Assembly: GCA_020048645.1 (NCBI GenBank)
Contig: JAIFMG010000097.1
Location: 1 to 64,000 of the forward strand
Direction of reading: 5' to 3'
Length of the DNA stretch: 64,000 nucleotides
Origin: Bacteroidota bacterium
GTDB taxonomy: Bacteria > Bacteroidota > Bacteroidia > Bacteroidales > UBA6013
Below are positions 9,570 to 20,143 of the stretch, piece after piece; the stretch's first letter is position 1, and every line of letters starts with the position of its first letter. The notes beneath the pieces were generated by a model that saw only the letters and a list, made by a program, of their open reading frames with translations, was not told where the DNA came from and ran no database searches. Made by a program: the position numbers and the translations under genes.

Positions 9570-9640
9570 CGGCAGGCCCGGCTCCGCCCCTGGGTTTGCA
9601 TCCCCTGCCAAAAAAGGTAAATTCGCGGCAATCCGCCACC

Positions 9641-10720
9641 ATGAAGAAACTCGACCTCTACATCATCAGCCGGTTCCTGGGCACCTTCGTCTATTCGCTG
9701 GTGCTCATCATCGGCATCTCCATGATCTTCGACTTCTCGGAGAAGATCGACGACTTCATCGAGGAGAACACGCCCACCGAGGCCATCGTCTTCGACTACT
9801 ACCTCAACTTCATCCCCTATTTCGCCAACCTCTTCAGCGCGCTGTTCACCTTCATCTCGGTCATCTTCTTCACCTCCAAAATGGCCGGAAACACCGAGAT
9901 CGTCGCCATCCTGAGCAGCGGCGTCAGCTACCATCGGCTCCTGGTGCCCTACATGGTGGCCGCGACGGTCATCGCCCTGGGCTCATTCGCGCTCAACAAC
10001 TACGTCATCCCGCCGGCCAACGCCGTCCGGCTCGAGTTCGAGAACACCTACATCTCGCACTACCACAACAGCGAGCGCGACATGCACAAGCAGGTGGCCC
10101 CGGGCGTAAACGTCTATCTGGGCAGCTACAACACCATGAACCACATGGGGTTCCAGTTCACCATGGAAAAGGTCGTGGACGGCGAGCTGGTCAGCAAGCT
10201 CGTGGCCGACTACATCAAATGGGACAGCACCAACCAGAAATGGCTGCTCAACAACTACTACATCCGCGAGTTCTCGGCCGACTCGATGAGCGTCCAAGTC
10301 AGCACCGGCAACGTCATCGACTCGGCCCTGATGATACACCCGCTCGACTTCAGCCGCCGCGACAACATCGTCGAATCCATGACCGGCGACAAGCTCGACG
10401 AGTTCATCGAGCGCGAGGAGATGCGCGGCAACCCCAACATCAACGCCTATTACGTCGAAAAGTACAAGCGCGTGGCCTTCCCCTTCTCGACCTACATCCT
10501 GACCATCATGGGCCTGAGCGTGGCCAGCGCCAAGCGCCGCCGGGGCGCCGGGGCCAACATCGGCCTGGGCATCGGCCTGAGCTTCACCTACATCTTCTTC
10601 ATGCAGATCACCACGCAGTTCTCCATCAAAGGCGGCCTCGACCCCTTGCTGGCCGTCTGGCTCCCCAACTTCGCCTATGCCATCATCGCGGCGATCCTCT
10701 ACCGCAGGGCGCCCAAGTGA
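9641..10720 (+). CDS. LptF/LptG (YjgP/YjgQ) family permease
   Basis: MKKLDLYIISRFLGTFVYSLVLIIGISMIFDFSEKIDDF; six-TM permease pattern. Confidence 0.9.
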   Translation: MKKLDLYIISRFLGTFVYSLVLIIGISMIFDFSEKIDDFIEENTPTEAIVFDYYLNFIPYFANLFSALFTFISVIFFTSKMAGNTEIVAILSSGVSYHRLLVPYMVAATVIALGSFALNNYVIPPANAVRLEFENTYISHYHNSERDMHKQVAPGVNVYLGSYNTMNHMGFQFTMEKVVDGELVSKLVADYIKWDSTNQKWLLNNYYIREFSADSMSVQVSTGNVIDSALMIHPLDFSRRDNIVESMTGDKLDEFIEREEMRGNPNINAYYVEKYKRVAFPFSTYILTIMGLSVASAKRRRGAGANIGLGIGLSFTYIFFMQITTQFSIKGGLDPLLAVWLPNFAYAIIAAILYRRAPK

Positions 10721-10766
10721 GCCGGCCCTCGCGGACGGCAGCCCAAAAACTCCTCCTTCCCCACCC

Positions 10767-11720
10767 ATGAAAGAGCTTTCCATCATCATCTGCGTCTTCA
10801 ACGAGCAAGACAACATCCATCCGCTGGTGCGCCAGATCGAGGCGGCCCTCGACGGTTTCGACTACGAGGTCATCTACGTGGACGACGGCTCCACCGACCA
10901 GACCCGCGAGCGCGTCCGAGAACTGCGGCACCCGAGGATCAAGCTCGTCGAGCTGCGGCGCAACTACGGACAAAGCTACGCCCTGGCCGCGGGCATCGAA
11001 CATGCCCAGGGGACCCACCTGGTAACCATGGACGGAGACCTGCAAAACGACCCGCTGGACATTCCCATGATGCTCAAGATCGCCCGCGAGGGTGGATTCG
11101 ACCTGGTGGCCGGCATCCGCGCCAACCGGCAGGACGGGATGTTCCTGCGCAAGATCCCCAGCAAGATCGCCAACCGCGTCATCCAGCGCACCACCGGAGT
11201 CCGCATCAAGGACTACGGCTGCACGCTCAAGGTCTTCACCAGCCCCATCGCCAAGGACCTGGGCCTCTACGGCGAGCTGCACCGCTTCATCCCCGTGCTG
11301 GCCAGCCTCGAAGGCGCCCGCATCACCCAGACCGACGTGCGGCACCATGCCCGCGTGCACGGCAGCTCCAAGTACGGCATCAACCGCACCTTCAAGGTCG
11401 TCAGCGACTTGCTGCTCATGCTCTTCTTCCAGAAGTACCTCCAGAAGCCCATGCACCTCTTCGGGACCTGGGGCATGGCCATTTTCGGCGCCGGGGCGCT
11501 CATCAACCTCTACCTCCTGGCCCTGAAGGTCGCCGGGGAGGACATCTGGGGCAAGCCGCTGATGATCCTGGGGCTGATGCTGCTGATCGCCGGGATACAG
11601 TTCATCACCATCGGCCTGGTGCTGGAGGTGCAGACCCGCACCTACTACGAGTCGCAGCAGAAGAAGCCCTACACCGTCCGCAAGGTCAGCGAGTGGCCCC
11701 AGCCCCGGCAGGCCGACTAG
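10767..11720 (+). CDS. Glycosyltransferase family 2 (dolichyl-phosphate-mannose synthase-like)
   Basis: LSIIICVFNEQDNIHPLVRQIEAAL...VIYVDDGSTDQT...TMDGDLQNDP plus two C-terminal TM helices. Confidence 0.92.
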   Translation: MKELSIIICVFNEQDNIHPLVRQIEAALDGFDYEVIYVDDGSTDQTRERVRELRHPRIKLVELRRNYGQSYALAAGIEHAQGTHLVTMDGDLQNDPLDIPMMLKIAREGGFDLVAGIRANRQDGMFLRKIPSKIANRVIQRTTGVRIKDYGCTLKVFTSPIAKDLGLYGELHRFIPVLASLEGARITQTDVRHHARVHGSSKYGINRTFKVVSDLLLMLFFQKYLQKPMHLFGTWGMAIFGAGALINLYLLALKVAGEDIWGKPLMILGLMLLIAGIQFITIGLVLEVQTRTYYESQQKKPYTVRKVSEWPQPRQAD

Positions 11721-12016
11721 GCCCCGCCCCAGTCGCGCAGCAGCCGCTCGACCCGCTCGCGCGGCGACGGGTCGTCGGGCGGATGCAGCAGCTCCAGCTC
11801 GCGGCCGCCCAGTCCGGCGGCCAGCCGCCAGCCCTCGGGGCTTTCCACCCGGCAGAAATCGAGCGCGCCGGGCACCTTGCCCGCCAGGGGCAAGACCTGG
11901 ACGCGCCCACCGGGGCAGAGGTGCTCCAGCAAGGCCCGATCGACCTGGCCCTCCAAGACGAAGACCGCACGCGCCTGCCCCTGGCAGTTGCGGACGGTCT
12001 TGAGCTGGTAACGCAT
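11717..12016 (-). CDS. Hypothetical protein (99 aa)
   Basis: ORF 16 nt downstream of the V4R-like gene on the same strand; no recognised family. Confidence 0.55.
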   Translation of the reverse strand: MRYQLKTVRNCQGQARAVFVLEGQVDRALLEHLCPGGRVQVLPLAGKVPGALDFCRVESPEGWRLAAGLGGRELELLHPPDDPSPRERVERLLRDWGGA

Positions 12017-12032
12017 GGCGGGATGCTGTTTC

Positions 12033-13280
12033 TCAACGGTTCACCAAGAACGAATCCGAGCCGTCGCGGCCAATCCGGCAATCGATCTGACGGACGCCGA
12101 AGGCCTGCCCGGACTTGAAGCGCTCGGCGTAGTAGGCCTCGTCGAGCTGGGGCATGGACTGAATGTCGGCGTTGAAAATCAGGTTCATCACGCCTTTGGC
12201 GATGCCTTGCAGCATGTACGAGACGCCCTCGCGGGCAGACATCCGCTTCGACAGGTAGAAGTTGGACTCGTAGCCGTTGGGGCTGGAAAGCAGCAGCTTC
12301 TCCGGGGCGAGCTCGTCCACGCACAAGGCTCCCCAGCCCAGGGCGTTGGCCACGGCCACGATGCCATGCGCCCAGTCGGCCGCGTCGTGGAGCTGGGGCT
12401 TGACCAGCGCGGCCCACTCGGCGGACTCCATGATGCCTCCGAAGGTGTTGAAGGCGCAGACGTGCCCGGCCTCCACCAGCAGGCTCTCGACCAGCTCCTG
12501 GCCGGTCTGGCCCAGGGCCGCTTCCATCCGCTCCAGGAAGCGGAAGGAGGTCAGGTTGTAGTAGTTGGCGTACATCTTGGCCAGCAGCACCCCGAAGGCG
12601 GGGATCAGCCCGCGCTCGTCGGGCTCGGTCGGCAGTTCGAACACGGCCTGGGTGATGGCCTCGGAGGCCACCCGGCAGCCGGGGAAAGGCTCCCGCGGAT
12701 CGACCTGGCCCATGATGCCCGCGCCCACGCTGGGCTCCAGCGCGCGCGGCTCGGGGCGCAGGCGCAGCACGAAGCGGCAGCGGTCGTCGCCCAGGCTGCG
12801 GCAGTGCGTCTGCTCGACCTCGTAGTGGCCCGGCTCGCCCCGGAAGGCCATCGCGAAGGCGGCCCGGGCGAACCCGGCGGCGAAGTGCGACACGCCGCCC
12901 TGCGCGCGCGCGCGGAGGCCGAACTTGAGGACCCAGCCGTGCGCGTAGTGCTCCCAGGGGCACTCCACCACGCCGCCCTCGGGCCCCGCCTCGACGACCC
13001 GGAACAGGCCGAAGCCCCTTTGCCGGAACAGCTCGGCGGCAGTGGCCAGCACGCTCTCCGGCTGGCCGCCTTCCGCGAACAGCTAGGCCAGCTCGGCGAA
13101 GGCGACCTCCTCGGCGCTGTCGCGCAGCAGCGCGGGCACGTCCACGAAGTCGGCCGCCGATTCCATCGAATGCTGCAAGAAGCAGTTGTAGTGGTGGCAG
13201 TGCAGCGCCACCGGCTCGGATTGGGCAAACCAATACCGGCGGACAGGATCCACCACGAGGGTTGGAACGACCTTCTTCAT
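12033..13280 (-). pseudogene. Duplicated V4R-like domain protein interrupted by in-frame TAG (13083-13085)
   Basis: ORFs 13083..13280 and 12033..13052 share a frame; joined reading ...VAFAELA*LFAEGGQPESVLATAAELFRQ...; V4R-like VEQTHCRSLGDDRCRFVLR. Confidence 0.7.
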
Positions 13281-13483
13281 CTTGGGAGGCTCTTTTTGTA
13301 CTGTTGTTGGATGAACCCATCGATCTCATCCAACAGATTCTCGGGCAGATCCAGAGGATCGTCAAACTTCAACACACTGAATCCTTGGGCTTTGAAGCTC
13401 TTCATGAACTTCAGGGCCAGGATGTTCCAAGTGAGCGGGGGCAATTGCTCCATCACCCATTGGTTCAGTTCCTTCATCTTCAT
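13277..13483 (-). CDS. Small hypothetical protein (about 68-81 aa), first gene of the V4R-like operon
   Basis: MKMKELNQWVMEQLPPLTWNILALKFMKSFKAQGF...; stop overlaps next ATG (ATGA). Alternative start 13522. Confidence 0.55.
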   Translation of the reverse strand: MKMKELNQWVMEQLPPLTWNILALKFMKSFKAQGFSVLKFDDPLDLPENLLDEIDGFIQQQYKKSLPR

Positions 13484-13651
13484 GGTCTTGGTTCTGGTTT
13501 TCGTCTTGAGCGTGCTTGTCATGTGGCCTTTTGAAATGTTGGAAAGATAGTGCTTGGGTTGGTGCTGGTCTTGGCACGGTTAGGAAATAGCAGGTGGAAG
13601 CCTGCCCAGCGAAGATGCAAAAAAAGCAACATTTCAAAAGAAAACAAAAAA

Positions 13652-13679
13652 AAGGCCTGCCCCGGATAGGGCAGGCCTT
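13652..13679 (-). terminator. Rho-independent terminator for 13703..15670
   Basis: AAGGCCTGCCC-CGGATA-GGGCAGGCCTT; minus-strand T tract follows. Confidence 0.85.
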
Positions 13680-13702
13680 CCGTTCGGGAGCTGACAACAA
13701 GC

Positions 13703-15670
13703 TCAAATCTTGAACCCAATGACAATGACGTCATCGACCTGGTGCTCCTCGCCCCGCCAGGCCTCGAAGGCCTCCCGGAGCTTTTCCTTCTGCTCTTTGA
13801 AGGGCTGGTCTTGCAGCCTGACGAAGATTTCCTTCATCTGCTTGCGCATGAACTTCTTGCCCTTTGGCCCGCCGAACTGGTCTTGGAACCCGTCGGAGAA
13901 GATGTAGAAGGCATCGCCCATGAGCAGGTCGAACTCCTGGTTGGTGAAGGCGCCCTTGGCCTCGGAGTAGATGCCGATGGGCATGCGGTCGGCCTTGGAC
14001 TCGATGGCCTTTCCGTCGCGGACGAAGACCAGGGGGTTGTTGGCCCCGGCGAACTGGAGCTTGCGGGCCTTGAGGTCGATCAGGCAGAGCGACATGTCCA
14101 TGCCGTCCTTCGACGAGCCCTCCTCGCCGGTCTGGTGCAGCGAGGTGATGACCTTCTCGCGGAGCTGGTCGAGGATCTGGGAGGCCGTCAGGGCCTGCTT
14201 GCCCGGCTCGGTGCGGTTGAGCTCGTTGAGGAACGAGACGCCGAGCATGCTCATGAAGGCGCCGGGCACGCCGTGCCCGGTGCAGTCGGCCGCGACCAGG
14301 ATGAGGCTGTCGTCGCTGTTGTGGGCGAACCAGTAGAAGTCTCCGCTGACAATGTCTCGGGGCATCCAGAGGATGAAGCTCTCGGGCAGGTCGGCCTCGA
14401 GGCTTAGGGGCGGAGGCAGGATGGCGTGCTGGATGTAGCGGGCGTAGTTGATGCTGTCGATGATCTCCTTGTTCTTTTCGCGGATTTCGTCGCGCTGGGC
14501 CTGGATGGCCTTGTTCTGCTTGATGATCTGCTCGTTCTTCTGGGCCAGGAGCACGTTGGCCTTCTGCTTCTGGTAGTAGCCCCTGACCACGGCCACGATG
14601 ACGATGATCACCAGGACGAAGCCGCCCATGAGGGTGTTTCGGGTGCGCTTGATCTCGACCAGGAAGTCGGACTCGGGCACGGCCACGCCGATGAGCAGGT
14701 GCTGGTTCTGGCTCAGGGCGTAGGTCTGCATCTGGCCCCACCAGTTGTCGCCCTGGCTGTCGAACTTGAAGGCCTTGCCCATCTCGCCGCCCACGGCCCT
14801 CCAGGCCCCGACGGCGGCCACGAGGGTCTCCATGCCGATGGCGTCGTGGGGCTTGAGGATGAAGTTCTTCATGGAGTCGGGCTGCTCGAGGAAGCGGCTG
14901 TCCTTGGGCAGGCCGACCACGAGCAGGCTGTCGGTCAGGACGAAGGCCAGGCCGTTTTCGCTGACCTGCATCTGGGTGGTGAAGCGGGATATGTCGGTGA
15001 GCAGCACGTCGAGGGCGATGACCTTCTGGGACGAGTCTCCGCGGTCGGAGGCGGATGAGACGGTGATGCCGGGCTGCTTTCCGGTGAAGAAGATGTAGGG
15101 GTCGGTCCAGAAGAGCTCGCCCTGGGGCTTCTGCCTGGCGCCGACGAACCAGGGGCGCCCGGTGGGCAGGTACTCGATGGTCTCCTGCCATTCCTCGGTG
15201 AGGGCGAACTGGCCGGCGGCCTCTTCGTGCCAGCGCTGGTAGCTGACCTGCTTCTGGCCCGCGGGGAAGGCGATGGTGCGGACGCGCCAGGAACCGGGCT
15301 CGCGGTGGATCATGAACTCGCTGTTGTCGGTGCGGGCCACGATGACGTTGGAAATCTGGGTGGTGTTGTGCAGCAGGGGCACCACGAGCTTGTTGCGGGT
15401 CTGGGCGTCGGCGGCCTCGAGCAGGCCGTTCTGGTCCCACTCGCGCAGGGTGCGGAGGTCCTCGCCTACGGTGCCGAAGAAGTTGTTGAGCTCGACGGTG
15501 GTGCGCGAGGTGGTGCGGTTGATGAGCGACTTGGCCAAGGACTCGACCGTTGACGACAAGTCGATGAGCATGAGCGAGAGGATGATGACAAGGCCCATGA
15601 GCACCAAGATCAGGGCATTGCGCAAGACACCGGCCTGAAATCTTTTCCAAAGGCTAATCTGTACGGCCAT
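13703..15670 (-). CDS. Cache-like extracellular sensor with coiled coil and SpoIIE-type PP2C phosphatase
   Basis: Two TM helices flanking a Cache-like region; DIVSGDFYWFAHNSDDSLILVAADCTGHGVPGAFMSMLG. Confidence 0.9.
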   Translation of the reverse strand: MAVQISLWKRFQAGVLRNALILVLMGLVIILSLMLIDLSSTVESLAKSLINRTTSRTTVELNNFFGTVGEDLRTLREWDQNGLLEAADAQTRNKLVVPLLHNTTQISNVIVARTDNSEFMIHREPGSWRVRTIAFPAGQKQVSYQRWHEEAAGQFALTEEWQETIEYLPTGRPWFVGARQKPQGELFWTDPYIFFTGKQPGITVSSASDRGDSSQKVIALDVLLTDISRFTTQMQVSENGLAFVLTDSLLVVGLPKDSRFLEQPDSMKNFILKPHDAIGMETLVAAVGAWRAVGGEMGKAFKFDSQGDNWWGQMQTYALSQNQHLLIGVAVPESDFLVEIKRTRNTLMGGFVLVIIVIVAVVRGYYQKQKANVLLAQKNEQIIKQNKAIQAQRDEIREKNKEIIDSINYARYIQHAILPPPLSLEADLPESFILWMPRDIVSGDFYWFAHNSDDSLILVAADCTGHGVPGAFMSMLGVSFLNELNRTEPGKQALTASQILDQLREKVITSLHQTGEEGSSKDGMDMSLCLIDLKARKLQFAGANNPLVFVRDGKAIESKADRMPIGIYSEAKGAFTNQEFDLLMGDAFYIFSDGFQDQFGGPKGKKFMRKQMKEIFVRLQDQPFKEQKEKLREAFEAWRGEEHQVDDVIVIGFKI

Positions 15671-15878
15671 CGGTTTGTTTTTGTGGTTTGGGAGGGCGGG
15701 GAGGAATGACCTGCTGGCCCAGCGGGCTGGCGTTCCATTCTCAAATTTAACCAAGCGGGCGGTCTTTTCAAAGCCAAAATAAGTTTTCCCGCGAAAAAGC
15801 CCCGGGCCTCCCGCCGCGTCGGTCGGGGCGACCTGGCCAGGACCGGACCAGCAGGCCTCCGACCGGGACGGAACGGCG

Positions 15879-16811
15879 CTATCGCGGGATGGCGGGCACG
15901 CAGAAGAAACCCTCGGGGCCGATGGGCTGTCGGGTCCAGCGGTAGGCCACCAGGGCGCCGCCCTTGGCCACGCTGTAGTCCACGCAGGCCACGTTGGGGG
16001 CCAGGGGCTCGGGGGTCCCGCGCTGCCAGTAGTGCCCCACGAAGACGGGCGGCGCCTGGGGCGGGTAGCCGAAGCCGAGGGCCTGGAGGTCTTCGCTGAC
16101 GGGCGCGAGGCTGACCTCCCAGCCTTGGGTGACGGCCATTTGCCGGTAGCTCAGGCCGGGCTGGTCCAGCCACCACTTGGCCCTGATGGTGCGGACGGCC
16201 CGCCCGTTGGCCGTGACGAAGGCCTGGCCCTCGGGCAGGCGGAGGGTCTTGCCGCCCAGCAGGACCATGACCTGCTGGTGCAGGCCATTGCCCGGCCAGA
16301 GGGCCTTGCGGAGGTATTCGGGCAGGAGGCTGCCGTCGGCGCGGAGGTAGGGCCGCAGCCGGCCGATGACCTGGTCGTCCCAGCAGGCGTGTACGGCGCG
16401 CAGCCCGTCCACCTCGACGAAAAGCGGCAGGGAGGCGAACCAGGCCAGGGCCTCGCGCAGCTCGGGCTCGTGGCCCAGGTAGGAGGCCAGGGTGGCGCGC
16501 ACGGGCTCGACCAGGTCGGGCGGAAGGTTCCAGAGGCCGGGGACGCTGCCCGCCCGCTGCCAGAGCCAGAGCAGGTAGAACTCGTGGTTGCCCATCAGGG
16601 CCAGGGCGCCACCGCGGCGGGCCAGGCGCATGGCCAGGGCGACGCTCTGGCGCACCTGGGGCCCGCGGTCGATGAAGTCGCCCGTGAAGAGCGGCCGGCG
16701 ACCCAGCGGATGCGCGGGAAGCCCGTCGGGGCCCTGGTGGTATCCGAGGCCCTTGAGCAGCAGCAGCAGCTCGTCGTGGTGGCCGTGTATGTCGCCGATG
16801 ATGTCGTACAT
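15879..16811 (-). CDS. Metallophosphoesterase (PrpE/Ap4A hydrolase-like)
   Basis: MYDIIGDIHGHHDELLLLL...FTGDFIDRGPQ...LMGNHEFY. Confidence 0.9.
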   Translation of the reverse strand: MYDIIGDIHGHHDELLLLLKGLGYHQGPDGLPAHPLGRRPLFTGDFIDRGPQVRQSVALAMRLARRGGALALMGNHEFYLLWLWQRAGSVPGLWNLPPDLVEPVRATLASYLGHEPELREALAWFASLPLFVEVDGLRAVHACWDDQVIGRLRPYLRADGSLLPEYLRKALWPGNGLHQQVMVLLGGKTLRLPEGQAFVTANGRAVRTIRAKWWLDQPGLSYRQMAVTQGWEVSLAPVSEDLQALGFGYPPQAPPVFVGHYWQRGTPEPLAPNVACVDYSVAKGGALVAYRWTRQPIGPEGFFCVPAIPR

Positions 16812-17189
16812 GGTCCGGGTGCTTTGGAAGTGGGCAAAGGCTGTCGCCAGGCCCGCCGTCGCCTGGGGCGATTCCGGCGGGAAGTCGCTCTTCATCTCGG
16901 CTGTCGAAAGCATGTTTCTTGAAATAACAAAGTGTTCCGACGCAAAATAGAGGATCTTCCTGAAAAAAGCAAGCCCCAGTTTCTCCTAAAAACATTTTTT
17001 ACAACACATTTTTTTGAGTCCAACGCTTTTGACCGTCCATAGGAAAATGAAATGATGGCCCGGAGGCCCATCATGGGAAATGTTTTCAAGGCCATTTCCT
17101 TAGAAATAAAAACAAGCCAAATTGGAAAAAAGCCTAGCCCCCGGCCACCCGCCCCCGCGAAGCGCGGGCCCGGCATTGGGAAAAAAATT

Positions 17190-17197
17190 TATCTTTG
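17190..17197 (+). promoter_or_regulatory. Candidate Bacteroidota -7 element TATCTTTG
   Basis: Matches TAnnTTTG 39 nt upstream of the ATG at 17236; no well-spaced -33 element seen. Confidence 0.4.
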
Positions 17198-17235
17198 GGA
17201 GGGCGAAGCAAACCCAAGCCCTTGACCCTCAAAGC

Positions 17236-18597
<1,362 letters not shown>

Positions 18598-18636
18598 AGC
18601 CCCAGCCCCACGCACGAACCCCCCAACTCGAAGAAC

Positions 18637-19992
18637 ATGCTCAAACGATTCCGAACGAACGTCATGCTGCGGGTCGCGCTGCTGGCCCTAACGGCCCTCC
18701 TGGACGCATGGGTCTGGCAGTCGGGGCATCACTTCACGGCCCTGGTGCTGGCGGGCCTGCTGCTGTTCCAGACCCTCTCGCTGGCGCGCTACGTCGAGCG
18801 GGGCAACCACGAGCTCAAGAGCTTCCTGGAGTCGATCCGCTACTCGGACTTCTCGCGGACCTTCCCCGTCTCGGGCGCGGGCAAGTCGTTCGACGAGCTG
18901 CGCGAGACCTTCAACAACGTCATGGAGGACTTCCAGAAGATACGCAGCCAGAAGGAAGAGCACTACCATTACCTGAAGAACATCCTGGAGCACGTGGACG
19001 TGGCCATCCTGGCCCTGCGCTCCGACGGCACGCTGGAGATGGTCAACAAGTCGGCCAAGCTGCTGCTGCGCACGCCCGTGCTGCGCAAGCTGGACGACCT
19101 GGCGCCCTTTTCGGCCGAGCTGGTGGAGACCCTGCGCGAGCTGGGGCCCCGCTCGAAGGCGCTGGTCAAGGTGCGCGACGAGGACGAGCTGCTGCAACTG
19201 AGCATCCACGCCAGCATCTTCCGCCTCAACGAGCGCGAAATCAAGCTGGTGAGCCTCAAGGACATCCAGTCGGAGATGGAAGCGCAGGAGCTGGAGGCCT
19301 GGCAGAAGCTGATCCGGGTGCTGACCCACGAGATCATGAACTCCATCGCGCCCATCTCGTCGCTGGCCTCGACCACGCGGGGCATGGTGGAAGAGCACGC
19401 CCGGGCGCTGGCCGAGCTGGTGCCGGGCAAGTTCGACCCGGAGGACCTCGACGACATCCACAAGGCCCTGGAAACCATCAACAAGCGGAGCGTGGGCCTG
19501 ATCCACTTCGTGGACACCTACCGCAACCTGACCCGGGTGCCCAAGCCCAACCTGAACTACTTCCCCGTGCGCGAGCTGCTCGAGGACGTCGCCGCCCTGC
19601 TGGCGCCCGAGGTGGCCGAGGCCGCCGCCCGGCTGGAGCTGCGGATCGACGACCCGCAGGAGCTGGTCCTGGCCGACAAGCAGCTCCTGGAGCAGGTGCT
19701 GATCAACCTGGTCAAGAACTCGCTCCAGGCCCTGAACGGGCGCGAGGGCGCGAAAGTGGAGCTGCGCTGCCTGCGCAACCGGCGCCAGCGGACGGTCATC
19801 CAAGTGGTGGACAACGGGCAGGGCATCCTCCCCGAGGCCATGGACATGATCTTCATTCCGTTCTTCACGACCAAGCCCAAGGGCTCGGGCATCGGGCTGA
19901 GCCTGGCCAAGCAGATCATGCGCCTGCATGGCGGCTCCATCGGCGTGGTCTCCGTTCCCGACCGCGAGACCGTCTTCAGCCTCACGCTGTGA
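18637..19992 (+). CDS. NtrB-like sensor histidine kinase
   Basis: Two TM helices, LIRVLTHEIMNSIAPISSL, HATPase VVDNGQGILPEAMDMIFIPFFTTKPKGSGIGLSLAKQIM. Confidence 0.95.
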   Translation: MLKRFRTNVMLRVALLALTALLDAWVWQSGHHFTALVLAGLLLFQTLSLARYVERGNHELKSFLESIRYSDFSRTFPVSGAGKSFDELRETFNNVMEDFQKIRSQKEEHYHYLKNILEHVDVAILALRSDGTLEMVNKSAKLLLRTPVLRKLDDLAPFSAELVETLRELGPRSKALVKVRDEDELLQLSIHASIFRLNEREIKLVSLKDIQSEMEAQELEAWQKLIRVLTHEIMNSIAPISSLASTTRGMVEEHARALAELVPGKFDPEDLDDIHKALETINKRSVGLIHFVDTYRNLTRVPKPNLNYFPVRELLEDVAALLAPEVAEAAARLELRIDDPQELVLADKQLLEQVLINLVKNSLQALNGREGAKVELRCLRNRRQRTVIQVVDNGQGILPEAMDMIFIPFFTTKPKGSGIGLSLAKQIMRLHGGSIGVVSVPDRETVFSLTL

Positions 19993-20143
19993 AAAAGCTT
20001 CGCGGGGCAGGCCGTGCCCGTTGCCCCGATTTTTTTACATTTGCCCAACCAATGGCATTCGTCCGATCGACCAGCCCCCCCGAGCGGCGGGGCGGTGATC
20101 TGTTCAAATCGTCTGGCTGGCTTAACCCCACAATCAACACGTC

